Made by a program: the position numbers and the translations under genes
The notes under the pieces: generated by a model
Told to the model about the DNA's origin: nothing
The model's input: the letters and a program-made list of their open reading frames with translations, nothing else
Databases searched by the model: none
Shown here: positions 34,708-42,811 of the stretch, in pieces
Layout: the number at the start of each line of letters is the position of its first letter
Numbering within the stretch: position 1 is the first letter of the stretch
From: Pseudomonas koreensis
GTDB taxonomy: Bacteria; Pseudomonadota; Gammaproteobacteria; Pseudomonadales; Pseudomonadaceae
Length of the DNA stretch: 64,000 nucleotides
Reading direction: 5' to 3'
Assembly (NCBI RefSeq): GCF_012986595.1
Contig: NZ_JAAQYM010000008.1
Location: forward strand, 62,001-126,000

Positions 34708-34869
34708 GGGCCGCAGTCTATGCGGCGAAAACGCCGGAAACGCGGGGTTAAATCCCATCATTCGCCTATATCCGGAAAATAGGAGATCGCCGAAAACCAA
34801 CCGTTTGTTTGGGGCAAATCGGCTCCCTATCGTGGCGGCTCATTCAGTGATTGAGCGCAGTTACCCACC
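34708..34869. promoter_or_regulatory. Divergent late promoter region of the prophage
   Basis: 162 bp between the leftward terminase/portal unit and the rightward scaffold/capsid operon, the place of the Ogr-dependent P and O promoters in P2. It contains repeated CCGGAAA elements (CGCCGGAAACGCGG and ATCCGGAAAATAGG). I could not identify an Ogr site with confidence. Confidence 0.5.
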
Positions 34870-35793
34870 ATGCCCCGTTCCCTTGTCTCCTACTGGAAAC
34901 GTGTTGCCACTAGCGGCCCGACCGTCGATGGCCGCGAGATCCTGCCCCAGGAACTGCGCGACATCGCCGAGACCTACACACCTGCCAAGTACACGGCGGT
35001 GATCTGGTGTGACCACGAACGCTGGACAGGCTCGCACGGCACCGTATTCGCTGTGCGTTTGGTGGAAGAGGGCGAGGATCTGGAGCCTGGTCAAATCGCG
35101 CTGGAAGCGCAGCTGAAGCCGAACGACCGCCTTCTGTACCTCAACGACCAAGGCCAGAAGCTGTTCAGCAGCATCGAGATCACCCCGAATTTCGCCGGCA
35201 GCGGCAAGGCCTATCTGACCGGCTTGGCGGTGACTGATTCGCCGGCGAGTCTTGGCACTCAAGAGCTGTATTTCTCCAATCGAACCAGCCGCGCCGCTTA
35301 CTACGCCGCTTCGCAAGAACTCGGCCCGCTACGCGAAACCGAGCCGCAGGGCGAGATCGGGCGCCTTGCCGCCATGTTCACCCGCCTGTTTAAGCGTTTC
35401 GGTATTGAAGACACGTCCACCGAAACCACCCCGCAAACCCCAACCGAGAGCAAACCCCCAATGGATGAAGCTACCGCAACGGCCTTGAAAGCCCTGCTGG
35501 CCCAGCTGCTGGTCGTCGCTGCCGGCATTCAGGCCGTGATCGAGCCTGCCGCCGAAGACGCACCGGAACCCGATCAAGCCCCGATCGATGACGTCAGTGC
35601 CGCAGTAGACGAGATCGTCACCACTGCCGAAGAGGAGCGCGAATTCAAGCGTAACGGTGGCGGCAATAAGTCTGTGTTGGCTGCGTTGGCCGGCCTGCAG
35701 AAGCAATTCACTGCGCTGCAGAACACACCGACCGGACGTCAGTTGCCGCGCAATTCCGGCCCGACTGACAAATCCAAAGCGCGGGTGCTCTGA
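34870..35793 (+). CDS. Capsid scaffolding/maturation protease (gpO family)
   Basis: 307 aa. The N-terminal serine-protease-like half has Asp20 (TVDGREI), His49 (CDHERW) and the TDSPASLGT block characteristic of P2 gpO. The C-terminal half is an acidic helical scaffold. It guides capsid assembly and cleaves itself and the capsid protein. First gene of the rightward late operon, 2 bp before the capsid gene. Confidence 0.92.
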   Translation: MPRSLVSYWKRVATSGPTVDGREILPQELRDIAETYTPAKYTAVIWCDHERWTGSHGTVFAVRLVEEGEDLEPGQIALEAQLKPNDRLLYLNDQGQKLFSSIEITPNFAGSGKAYLTGLAVTDSPASLGTQELYFSNRTSRAAYYAASQELGPLRETEPQGEIGRLAAMFTRLFKRFGIEDTSTETTPQTPTESKPPMDEATATALKALLAQLLVVAAGIQAVIEPAAEDAPEPDQAPIDDVSAAVDEIVTTAEEEREFKRNGGGNKSVLAALAGLQKQFTALQNTPTGRQLPRNSGPTDKSKARVL

Positions 35794-35795
35794 CC

Positions 35796-36815
35796 ATGGC
35801 CCGTTCCCTGAGTGCTTACGGCGCCAAGATGTACGCCGAAATGCAGCTGGCGATCGCCGAGACCTACGGTGTCGAGCTGGCCAGCAAGATGTTCTCCGTT
35901 GAACCGTCGATCGCCCAGGAGCTGAACGACGCCATTACCGCCAAAGCGGACTTCCTGCAGCGCATCAACGTCATTCCGGTGACCGAGATCAAGGGCGAGA
36001 AGGTGTTCATTGGCGTGTCCGGCCCGGTCACTGGCCGCACCAACACCAAGACCACCGATCGCGTGGCGAAAGATGCTTCGGCGCTGGAAAACAGCACCTA
36101 CGAACTGTCGTCGACCGAATCGGACGTGGGTCTGCCCTACGCGAAGATCGATGCCTGGGCCAAGTTCCCGGACTTCCATCAACGTTACTCGGCTGCTGTG
36201 CAGAAACAGATCGCTCTGGACCGCATCATGGTCGGTTTCCACGGCCTGAAAGCCGCTGCGCAGACCGATATTGCCGCTTACCCAATGCTGCAGGACGTGA
36301 ACAAAGGCTGGTTGCAGCAACTGCGCGAGCAAGCACCGCAGCAGGTACTCAAGGAAGGCAAAGCCGCCGGCAAAGTCACTCTGGGGCCGGACGGCGATTA
36401 CGCCAATCTGGACGCCCTGGTGCATGACACCAAACAAATGGTGGACGAACGTCTGCGCGATGGCGGCGACCTGATCGCCATTATCGGCACGGACCTGTTG
36501 GCGGCCGACAAGGCCAAGCTGTACGCCAAGCAGGGTGATACACCTACCGAAAAAGAGCGCATTGAGGACGCTCAGGTCATCGCCACCTACGGCGGTCTGC
36601 CGAGCTTCAGCGTTCCGTTCTTTCCGGTCAACGGCGTGCTGGTCACCAGTTGGGACAACCTGTCGATCTATTTCCAGGACTCCAGCTGGCGCAAGCAAAC
36701 CGTGGACAACCCAAAACGCTCCCGCGTCGAGGATTACAACAGCCGCAACGAAGGTTACGTGATCGAGCAGTTGGAAAAGATCGCGCTGACCGAAAACGTG
36801 GAGCTGGTGAAGTGA
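35796..36815 (+). CDS. Major capsid protein (gpN family)
   Basis: 339 aa, HK97-fold capsid protein of the P2 gpN family. Recognised by LSAYGAKMYAEMQLAIAETYGV, FLQRINVIPVTEIKGEKVFIGVSGPVTGRT, PYAKIDAWAKFPDFHQRYS and the C-terminal YVIEQLEKIALTENVELVK. Length matches the family (P2 gpN is about 357 aa before processing). Its stop overlaps the start of the gpM-like gene. Confidence 0.94.
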   Translation: MARSLSAYGAKMYAEMQLAIAETYGVELASKMFSVEPSIAQELNDAITAKADFLQRINVIPVTEIKGEKVFIGVSGPVTGRTNTKTTDRVAKDASALENSTYELSSTESDVGLPYAKIDAWAKFPDFHQRYSAAVQKQIALDRIMVGFHGLKAAAQTDIAAYPMLQDVNKGWLQQLREQAPQQVLKEGKAAGKVTLGPDGDYANLDALVHDTKQMVDERLRDGGDLIAIIGTDLLAADKAKLYAKQGDTPTEKERIEDAQVIATYGGLPSFSVPFFPVNGVLVTSWDNLSIYFQDSSWRKQTVDNPKRSRVEDYNSRNEGYVIEQLEKIALTENVELVK

Positions 36816-37534
36816 GCCTGGCTCTCGCACACAAGCGCCGCACGTTGGCCCTGGGAAGCGCTGCAGTGATCGCTGCCGCAGCGGCACCGCTGGCGTATTC
36901 GCCGGCGGAAGCCCTGAGCAGTCCGGCCAATGCCAAAAAACACCTGCTCCTGCAGGAAGCGGCGCTGGCTCAAGACCTGGAACGCCTGAGCGCGATCAAG
37001 GGGCTGGCCGGACGTCAGGCACTCAAGCGTGAGGAACTGCTGCCCAAGTACCAGGACTTCATTCAGCGCTACATGGATTCGGGCCTTGTCATGCCGAACC
37101 CCGTCCTGGTGCAGGTGATGGTCTGGCTGTTCGACACCGAGCAGTTCGAAGACGGTCTGGTGCTGGCGGACTTCGCGATCGAGCAAGGTCAGGAAATGCC
37201 GGAGCGCTTCAAGCGGCGCGACGTGCAGACCTTTGTCGCGGATGCAGTGATCGACTGGGCTTACGCCGAGTACAACGCCCAGCGCAGCCCGGAACCGTAC
37301 CTGTCCAACCTGCTACCGCGTGTCGACGGTGAATGGGATCTGATCGAGCAGATCCCGAGCAAGTACCACAAGTTGATCGGCATGCGCGCCATGGAGGCCG
37401 AGCAGTGGGAAACCGCTCTTACGCACCTGGAGCGCTCCACTGAGCTGTACGCCAAAGCCGGCAACGAAACGCGCATTGCGAAATGCCGCAAGGCGATCGC
37501 CAAACAAACACCCGCCAACGACGGCGCCCAATAA
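36812..37534 (+). CDS. Terminase small subunit/endonuclease (gpM family)
   Basis: 240 aa from GTG 36812, coupled to the capsid stop. It starts SLALAHKRRTLAL and continues HLLLQEAALAQDLERLSAIKGLAGRQALKREELLPKYQDFIQRYMDSG, with VQVMVWLFDTEQFEDGLVLADFAIEQGQ as in P2 gpM. Works with the gpP-like ATPase to cut and package DNA. The open frame to 36650 upstream lies within the capsid gene and was not used. Confidence 0.9.
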   Translation: MSLALAHKRRTLALGSAAVIAAAAAPLAYSPAEALSSPANAKKHLLLQEAALAQDLERLSAIKGLAGRQALKREELLPKYQDFIQRYMDSGLVMPNPVLVQVMVWLFDTEQFEDGLVLADFAIEQGQEMPERFKRRDVQTFVADAVIDWAYAEYNAQRSPEPYLSNLLPRVDGEWDLIEQIPSKYHKLIGMRAMEAEQWETALTHLERSTELYAKAGNETRIAKCRKAIAKQTPANDGAQ

Positions 37535-37632
37535 CCGACTACCCCCCCAGCGGGGAACTGTGGACGTGTGTCTGCCATTTATGGCCAGCCCCACGAAAAA
37601 CAGTCTCCCCGCCCTAATTCGAGCGGTCAGCA

Positions 37633-38094
37633 ATGAGCTTTTCCGGGAAACCCACCACCTTTGTGGAACAGATCATCGAGAACGACGGTTTCTGGCCAGA
37701 CCTCTCCGTGTCCGAATTCCAGAAGGGCTACCGCCTGCCGGCGGAGTTCCTGGGCGACCTGCTGACCGACGCGCTGAGCATCGCCATGGCCGAGGTCAAC
37801 GACGACCTGGCCAAGCTCAAAACCAGTTGGCTGGCGGCGGGTATCAACGCCGTGGAAACAGCCGATCCGATGCTGCTGCCCGAACGTGCATTCAAAGCCA
37901 AGCTGTACAAACGCGCCGTGTATTGCCGCGCCAAAGCCAGCGCCCTGCAGCAGTTCGCCACCGTGACCCGGCGTGAGAGTGCCGAGAACACCGGCAAGGA
38001 AGCGCCGGAGCGTGAAGACACGTTTCTGGCATTCAGTCAGCAGGCTGTGCGCGCCCTGCAGGGCCGTGGCCGCATCACGGCGAAGTTGCTATGA
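37633..38094 (+). CDS. Head completion/stabilisation protein (gpL family)
   Basis: 153 aa. FSGKPTTFVEQIIENDGFWPDLSVSEFQKGYRLP and ALSIAMAEVNDDLAKLKTSWL match P2 gpL, which stabilises filled heads. It overlaps the next start by 4 bp. The 98 bp before it contain no gene. Confidence 0.88.
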   Translation: MSFSGKPTTFVEQIIENDGFWPDLSVSEFQKGYRLPAEFLGDLLTDALSIAMAEVNDDLAKLKTSWLAAGINAVETADPMLLPERAFKAKLYKRAVYCRAKASALQQFATVTRRESAENTGKEAPEREDTFLAFSQQAVRALQGRGRITAKLL

Positions 38095-38543
38095 CCAAGC
38101 TGCAGGCATTGACCGCCTACCTGATGCAGCGCCGCCTGGTCGCGCCTGAGCAGCTCGACAGCTTCACCGAGCAGGTAAAGCTTTCGCTGATCTGGAAGCC
38201 CGACGTCGGCGGCATGCACTTCGCCGATATGCACTATCGCGCCGCGATTGTGCTGGAGCGCTTCGCCGACCATCCGGCACGTCTCATGGCCCTGGTCGGC
38301 AGTTGGCTGGAAAACCACGACGGCGATCGCGACCGCCACGAACTCCCGGCACCGGAATTCGCCGTGGAGCCGTTGGACAACGACCTGTTCGACGTGGAAG
38401 TCACGCTGGAATTCGTCGAGCCGCAGTACCTGTCCGAAGACCCTGCAGGCGAGATCGAGGCCTTCGGCAAGACCTGGGCGTTTGTTCCCTTTGATCTGTG
38501 GATAGCCGAGCTCGGCGAGGTGGCCACCGATGGCCGGCCGTAG
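38091..38543 (+). CDS. Tail completion protein (gpR family)
   Basis: 150 aa. KLQALTAYLMQRRLVAPEQLDSFTEQVKL, WLENHDGDRDRHELPAPEFAVEPLDNDLFDVEVTLEFVEPQYL and the terminal WIAELGEV are typical of P2 gpR tail completion proteins. It overlaps the gpS-like gene by 14 bp. Confidence 0.85.
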   Translation: MTKLQALTAYLMQRRLVAPEQLDSFTEQVKLSLIWKPDVGGMHFADMHYRAAIVLERFADHPARLMALVGSWLENHDGDRDRHELPAPEFAVEPLDNDLFDVEVTLEFVEPQYLSEDPAGEIEAFGKTWAFVPFDLWIAELGEVATDGRP

Positions 38544-39213
38544 CACTTTCGAACTCGACGTTCGCGGGCGTTTGGGCGTGCGCGAGCAACTGGCCTTGTT
38601 GAGCCTGCCTCCGCAACTGCGCCGCCGGCTGTTGAACCAGGTCACCAAGCGCGTGCGGACGATGAGCCGCAAGCGTGTGCGCGAACAGCGGAACCTGGAC
38701 GGCTCGCCGTTCGCCCCGCGCAAGGGCGACGGCAAAGGCAAAAAGAAGATGGAAGCCGGCCTGGCCAAGTTGATGGTGGTCACCCGCGTGACCCCTGACG
38801 AAGCGGAACTGGGCTGGAAAAACGCCCTGACCCGATGGGTCGCCGCCCAGCAACACAACGGTGCCAGCGAACGCCGCACGGCCGCGCAGATGCGCCGCTG
38901 GAACAAAACCCCGCCGGGCCTGGCTGCGACCGACAAACAGGCAAAGCGTCTGCGCCGGTTGGGCTTCCGTGTGCGCCAGGCGGGGAAAAAGACGCTGACC
39001 CGGCCGTCTGTGGCGTGGATTCAAGACCATGTGAACTACGCCCAGGCCGGCCTGCTGATTCGCATTCTGGACGACCAGCGCGAGGAGACCTCCGGCGCGC
39101 AGAGCTGGGAAATCACATTGCCGAAACGCCAGTTCATCGGCGCCGAAACTGAACGCGAAACCAATCTCCTGATTAACCAGGTGATGCAACAAATCCTAAC
39201 TTCACCCCGCTAA
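38530..39213 (+). CDS. Virion morphogenesis / tail completion protein (gpS family)
   Basis: 227 aa. Basic protein: QLALLSLPPQLRRRLLNQVTKRVRTMSRKRVREQRNLDGSPFAPRKGDGKGKKKM is the classical start of phage virion morphogenesis proteins of the gpS group. Needed for head-tail joining. The start lies within the gpR gene; it is followed by the sheath gene after 11 bp. Confidence 0.87.
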   Translation: MAGRSTFELDVRGRLGVREQLALLSLPPQLRRRLLNQVTKRVRTMSRKRVREQRNLDGSPFAPRKGDGKGKKKMEAGLAKLMVVTRVTPDEAELGWKNALTRWVAAQQHNGASERRTAAQMRRWNKTPPGLAATDKQAKRLRRLGFRVRQAGKKTLTRPSVAWIQDHVNYAQAGLLIRILDDQREETSGAQSWEITLPKRQFIGAETERETNLLINQVMQQILTSPR

Positions 39214-39224
39214 CGAGGCACTGC

Positions 39225-40340
39225 ATGGCACTCGGTCAAGTCACCGTCGACAATCTCAATCTGGGCCAGGGGCCGGTGACTGAGATTGAGCGTTACTTTC
39301 TTTTCATCGGCCCGGCCGGCAAGAACGTCGGCCAGTTCGTCCCCTTGAACACTGACAGCGATCTGGACGCCACCCTGGGCGTGCCGGCCAGCGACTTGAA
39401 AACCCAAATCACCGCCGCCCGCCTCAACGGCGGTCAGCGCTGGGCGTGCGTGGCGGCTCCGATCGCCGCCGAGGGCGACTGGTCCAGCGCACTGGAAAAG
39501 GCCCAGCAACAGGGATTTTCCGTCGAGGCTGTGGTTATCACCAAACCTGTCACCGCACCGGCCGAATTGTCGGCGATGCATGACGCCGCAATCTCGCTGA
39601 GTAACACCTATGGCCGTCGCGTCTTCGTGATGGCATGCGCTGCCGGCATCACGGCCGACCAGACCTGGGCGCAGTACGTGAGTGAGCGTAAAGCGCTGCT
39701 GGCCAACTTGGCGGCGCCGCGTGTCCTGGTCGTTCCACAACTACACGGCAATGACCTGGGCGTTCTCGCTGGTCGCTTGGCAAACGCTTCCGTCAGCATC
39801 GCCGACAGTCCCATGCGTGTGGCCACCGGTGCTTTGCAAGGCCTTGGCCCGGTGCCGGTGGACGGCGACAAGATCCCGCTGCCCTCGGCCGTGCGTTCCG
39901 AACTGGATCGAGCGCGCTATTCGGTTTCGCAGACCTATCCCGATTATCAGGGCGTGTACTGGGGTGACGGCAACATGCTGGACACCCCCGGCAGTGACTT
40001 TCAGGTCGTGGAATACCTGCGCATCACCGACAAGGCCGCTCGCCAGATCCGGGCGCTGCTGATCCGCCGCGTGGCCGATCGCCGCTTGAACAACACGCCC
40101 AACAGCATGGCGGTGAACACCAACCAATTGATGGCGCCGCTGCGCGCCATGGCCAAGTCCGTCACGTTCGCTGGCCAGGTATTCCCCGGCGACATCGAGC
40201 CGCCGAAAGACGGCGACCTGGTGCTGACCTGGCTGAGCAAAACCAAGGTGGTCGCCTACTTCAAGCTCAAACCCCTCAACTGCCCGAAAGACCTGACGGC
40301 GAACATCGCCCTGGATCTTTCCACCGACAAAACGGAGTAA
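39225..40340 (+). CDS. Tail sheath protein (DUF2586 type)
   Basis: 371 aa. Forms the contractile sheath. It matches the DUF2586 sheath group of K139/HP1-like phages rather than P2 gpFI: ALGQVTVDNLNLGQGPVTEIERYFLFIGPAGKNVGQF, RLNGGQRWACVAAPIA, YWGDGNMLDTPGSDFQVVEYLRITDKAARQIRALLIRRVADRRLNNTPNS. Its presence directly after gpS is the first sign of HP1-type rather than P2-type tail order. Confidence 0.88.
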   Translation: MALGQVTVDNLNLGQGPVTEIERYFLFIGPAGKNVGQFVPLNTDSDLDATLGVPASDLKTQITAARLNGGQRWACVAAPIAAEGDWSSALEKAQQQGFSVEAVVITKPVTAPAELSAMHDAAISLSNTYGRRVFVMACAAGITADQTWAQYVSERKALLANLAAPRVLVVPQLHGNDLGVLAGRLANASVSIADSPMRVATGALQGLGPVPVDGDKIPLPSAVRSELDRARYSVSQTYPDYQGVYWGDGNMLDTPGSDFQVVEYLRITDKAARQIRALLIRRVADRRLNNTPNSMAVNTNQLMAPLRAMAKSVTFAGQVFPGDIEPPKDGDLVLTWLSKTKVVAYFKLKPLNCPKDLTANIALDLSTDKTE

Positions 40341-40346
40341 CGCCCC

Positions 40347-40799
40347 ATGGCAAAAATTGGCGGCAAGAACTTCGACGTGAGCCTGGGCGACATCGCGCTG
40401 CACGTCGAGAACTGCACCCTGGACATCACCGACAACTCGGCCGTGGCCCAAACCCGGGGCGTGCCGGACGGCTATGTGGAAGGCGACGTCGCCGCCGCCG
40501 GCGAACTGGAACTGGACAGCACCAACTTTCAACTGCTGATCGACGCGGCACGCTCGGCCGGTAGCTTTCGCGAACTGAAGCCGTTTGATGCGGTGTTCTT
40601 CGCCAAAGCAGGCGGTGATGAGGAACTGCGCGTAGAAGCTTTCGGCTGCAAGGTGAAGGTCTCCAGCCTGCTGGCAATCGATCCGAAGGGCGGCGAAAAG
40701 ACCAAGCACAAGGTGCCGTTCGACGTCACCAGTCCGGATTTCATCCACATCAACGGTGTGCCGTACCTCGCCGCCGCTGAGATTGAAGGTATTCGCTGA
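40347..40799 (+). CDS. Tail tube protein (DUF2597 type)
   Basis: 150 aa. KIGGKNFDVSLGDIALHVENCTLDITDNSAVAQTRGVPDGYVEGDVAAAGELELD is a beta-rich protein of the tube family paired with DUF2586 sheaths. It follows the sheath gene by 6 bp and abuts the zinc-finger gene. Confidence 0.85.
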   Translation: MAKIGGKNFDVSLGDIALHVENCTLDITDNSAVAQTRGVPDGYVEGDVAAAGELELDSTNFQLLIDAARSAGSFRELKPFDAVFFAKAGGDEELRVEAFGCKVKVSSLLAIDPKGGEKTKHKVPFDVTSPDFIHINGVPYLAAAEIEGIR

Positions 40800-41008
40800 T
40801 GGTGGACTGGTTCGACCGCGCCCAGGAGCTGGAGCAGCGCCAACGTGACCAGGCGATCGAGGCCCAGTTGCTCAAGCCTGTGCCGGTGGGGCCAAGCCTG
40901 ACCCATTGCCTGGACTGCGACAAAGAGATCCCGCCGGCGCGCCAGGCGCTGGGCGGCAAGACGCGGTGCGTCCCGTGCCAGACGGACTTTGAGAAGAGTA
41001 AACGCTGA
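40799..41008 (+). CDS. TraR/DksA-type small zinc-finger protein
   Basis: 69 aa. A helical N-terminus (DWFDRAQELEQRQRDQAIEAQLL) is followed by a four-Cys finger, CLDCDKEIPPARQAL...TRCVPCQTDFE, as in TraR/DksA proteins. Such proteins bind the RNA polymerase secondary channel; phage versions may tune host transcription. Starts on the last base of the tube stop codon and overlaps the next start by 1 bp. Confidence 0.88.
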   Translation: MVDWFDRAQELEQRQRDQAIEAQLLKPVPVGPSLTHCLDCDKEIPPARQALGGKTRCVPCQTDFEKSKR

Positions 41009-41304
41009 TGACCACTGACGCCGTGCGCCTTGGAGTGCTGGAGCAAAAGTTCGCTGTCTTCGAACACCGGCTGGGCGAGCTGGAAGACCGCCACGAAACC
41101 GTCCCGACCCGCGTCACCAAGCTGGAGCAGGGTTTCGAACACATGGCGGGCCAGCTGTCGGAACTCAACGCCGGGCAGCAAACCCTGACGGTCGCGGTGA
41201 ACGACATCGGCGCCAAAGTCGGCCGCTTGCTGACCATCCTGACGCTGGTTGGCGCCGTGCTGCAGATGGTGGTGCCGGCGCTGCTGCGAGTGTGGTTTCC
41301 ATGA
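41008..41304 (+). CDS. Small membrane protein, probable holin
   Basis: 98 aa. The N-terminal 65 residues are a helical soluble stretch (FAVFEHRLGELEDRHETVPTRVTKLEQGFEHMAGQL), followed by one C-terminal membrane segment (LLTILTLVGAVLQMVVPALLRVW). It lies directly before the endolysin and Rz genes, the usual holin place. The single membrane segment suits a pinholin-like or class III holin, but this is by position only. Confidence 0.65.
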   Translation: MTTDAVRLGVLEQKFAVFEHRLGELEDRHETVPTRVTKLEQGFEHMAGQLSELNAGQQTLTVAVNDIGAKVGRLLTILTLVGAVLQMVVPALLRVWFP

Positions 41305-41828
41305 GCCTGCGCGATCGGATTCAGGCCGGCTTGATCGCGCTGGCCAGCGCTCCGCTGGTGGTCTTTTTGGGCACCTGGGAAGGCAACGGCCAGAACACCG
41401 TTTACGCGGACAAGCTCGCCGGTGGCCTGCCTACGGTTTGCAAAGGCATCACCGGGTTTACCAGCCCGTACCCGGTCGTGGTCGGCGACTACTGGCCGCC
41501 CGCCAAGTGCGCCGAGGTGGAGCAGTTGGTGATCCGCAAAACGCAGTTGGAGCTGGCCGATTGCATCACCAACCCGAACGTGGGCCAGAACCCCTTCGAC
41601 GCACTGACCAGTCACGCCCACAACTTCGGCGTGACCAGCACCTGTGCCAGTCGAGCGGTCGCGCTGATCAACGCCGATCGCATTGCCGATGGGTGTAAAG
41701 CCTTGGCATGGGCGCCGGATGGCAAGACGCCAGTGTGGGCCTTTGTGACTGACGCCAAGGGCCAGAAACGCTTTGTTCCAGGGCTGCACAACCGCCGGCT
41801 GGCCGAGATGGGAGCCTGTCTGAAGTGA
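41301..41828 (+). CDS. Phage lysozyme with N-terminal anchor (SAR-type endolysin)
   Basis: 175 aa from ATG 41301. A weakly hydrophobic N-terminal segment (AGLIALASAPLVVFLGTWEG) runs straight into the catalytic Glu, followed by a lysozyme-type Asp and Thr region (TVYADKLAGGLPTVCKGITG), like the R21/P1 group of glycoside hydrolase 24. The signal-anchor form allows Sec export before activation. It starts inside the end of the holin-like gene and overlaps Rz by 4 bp. Confidence 0.88.
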   Translation: MSLRDRIQAGLIALASAPLVVFLGTWEGNGQNTVYADKLAGGLPTVCKGITGFTSPYPVVVGDYWPPAKCAEVEQLVIRKTQLELADCITNPNVGQNPFDALTSHAHNFGVTSTCASRAVALINADRIADGCKALAWAPDGKTPVWAFVTDAKGQKRFVPGLHNRRLAEMGACLK

Positions 41829-42355
41829 CCATTTCACCTTTCAAGGCCGCGCTGATCGCGATCCTGATTACCGCACTGGTGCCCATGTATTGGTTTATCC
41901 GCGTGGTGGATCAACGCGACGAGGCGCTGGAAGACGTGCGAGGCCTGAACGCTGAGGTGGTCGGCCTGCGCCAAGCGGCCCGCATCAGCGGCGAGATGCT
42001 TGCCGAGCGGGACGCGATCGACCAACGGAACACCGAGGAATTGACCGATGCACGCACTGAAAACGAACGCCTGCGCCGCGCTGTTGGCGATGGCACTGGC
42101 CGGTTGCACGTCCGCGCCACCTGTCCCGCCTTCGGATCTGTGTCCGCCACGCCCGGCACCGCCCGCGTGGCTGATGCAGGCACCGCCGAACTCGCAGCAG
42201 ACGCTCGACCGGATTATTTCAGCCTCCGAGATGAACTTGCCCTGACCCGGCAAATGGTTCTCGGACTGCAGCAATACGCCCTTGGCGTGTGCCAACGATC
42301 GTCGGCGCACCAGGGCACCACTTTTCCCAACCTCAACGAGAGAAAAAAACCATGA
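41825..42355 (+). CDS. Inner-membrane spanin (Rz/LysB type)
   Basis: 176 aa from GTG 41825. One N-terminal membrane segment (AALIAILITALVPMYWFIRV) is followed by a helical, charged periplasmic region (DEALEDVRGLNAEVVGLRQAARISGEMLAERD), as in Rz-type i-spanins. It contains the Rz1-type lipoprotein gene wholly within it in another frame. The product disrupts the outer membrane at lysis. Confidence 0.85.
   Translation: MTISPFKAALIAILITALVPMYWFIRVVDQRDEALEDVRGLNAEVVGLRQAARISGEMLAERDAIDQRNTEELTDARTENERLRRAVGDGTGRLHVRATCPAFGSVSATPGTARVADAGTAELAADARPDYFSLRDELALTRQMVLGLQQYALGVCQRSSAHQGTTFPNLNERKKP
42048..42245 (+). CDS. Outer-membrane spanin lipoprotein (Rz1/LysC type), embedded in Rz
   Basis: 65 aa. 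Signal peptide with lipobox LAGC (MALAGCTSAPPVPPSD), then a Pro-rich mature chain (CPPRPAPPAWLMQAPP), exactly the make-up of Rz1 o-spanins. It is read in a different frame wholly inside the Rz gene, the standard nested arrangement. Confidence 0.9.
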   Translation: MHALKTNACAALLAMALAGCTSAPPVPPSDLCPPRPAPPAWLMQAPPNSQQTLDRIISASEMNLP

Positions 42356-42642
42356 GCCAACAGAACGCTGAAATCACCCTGGAAGTCGGCGAAGCGGAAT
42401 TCACTTTCAACCTGACCCCGGCTGACGTCACCAAGTATTTCAACGCCCTGACCCAAACCAACAAGGTCGCCCCGGGCAACAACCTGCTGATGACCACCGT
42501 GCTGCAGGAACAGAAAGCAGGCCTTAAACCGCTGCTGGTCAACCCGGTGATGGTGATGCAGATCGCCGGCGCGCTGCTGGAGGAGTACGCGCCGAACGTT
42601 GAAGTGATCGTAAAAAAGCGCTCGAGCACGCTGAGCGCCTGA
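42352..42642 (+). CDS. Tail assembly chaperone, short form (gpE-like)
   Basis: 96 aa from ATG 42352: SQQNAEITLEVGEAEFTFNLTPADVTKYFNALTQTNKVAPGNNLLMTTVL. It sits immediately before the tape-measure gene, where tail assembly chaperones are always found. Residues 87-89 (VKK) are encoded on GTAAAAAAG, giving an in-frame A AAA AAG slippery heptamer; a -1 shift there makes the long form described separately. Confidence 0.88.
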   Translation: MSQQNAEITLEVGEAEFTFNLTPADVTKYFNALTQTNKVAPGNNLLMTTVLQEQKAGLKPLLVNPVMVMQIAGALLEEYAPNVEVIVKKRSSTLSA

Positions 42643-42806
42643 GCGAAAACGGCCTGAGCCAGTTAATGGCCCTGACGAACCGCTGGCTACCTGGTGCCGA
42701 ACCAACGCCCGAGGTGATGGGGACGGCCAGGTGGCTTGAAGACGAATACTGGAGACGCATGGAGTTTGCCGTGGCTAACGGCATCGCCCTTGCGCTGAAC
42801 GGGTAA
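42352..42806 (+). CDS. Tail assembly chaperone, long form by -1 ribosomal frameshift (gpE+E'-like)
   Basis: Residues 1-89 are read in frame 0 to AAG at 42616-42618. Translation then resumes one base back, at GCG 42618, and stays open for 62 codons until TAA at 42804-42806, giving about 151 aa. The extension begins ALEHAERLSENGLSQLMALTNRW and ends VANGIALALNG, an acidic/aromatic helical sequence suited to the T part of G/GT-type chaperones. The tape-measure start follows 5 bp later. No separate start with a good ribosome binding site exists for the downstream piece (an ATG occurs at 42666). Confidence 0.85.
42612..42618 (+). promoter_or_regulatory. Programmed -1 frameshift slippery site A AAA AAG
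   Basis: The heptamer is in register with the frame-0 codons (GTA AAA AAG). A 6-bp stem, GCGCTC with GAGCGC, follows directly and could stimulate slippage, although its spacing is closer than usual. This is the most efficient known class of slippery site in enterobacteria (as in dnaX). Confidence 0.85.
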
Positions 42807-42811
42807 CGACA

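Noticed and set aside
42048..42245. Rz1-type frame as spurious overlap within Rz
   Set aside because: Rejected as spurious only at first sight: lipobox and Pro-rich mature part show it is a true nested gene, so it is listed as a feature.
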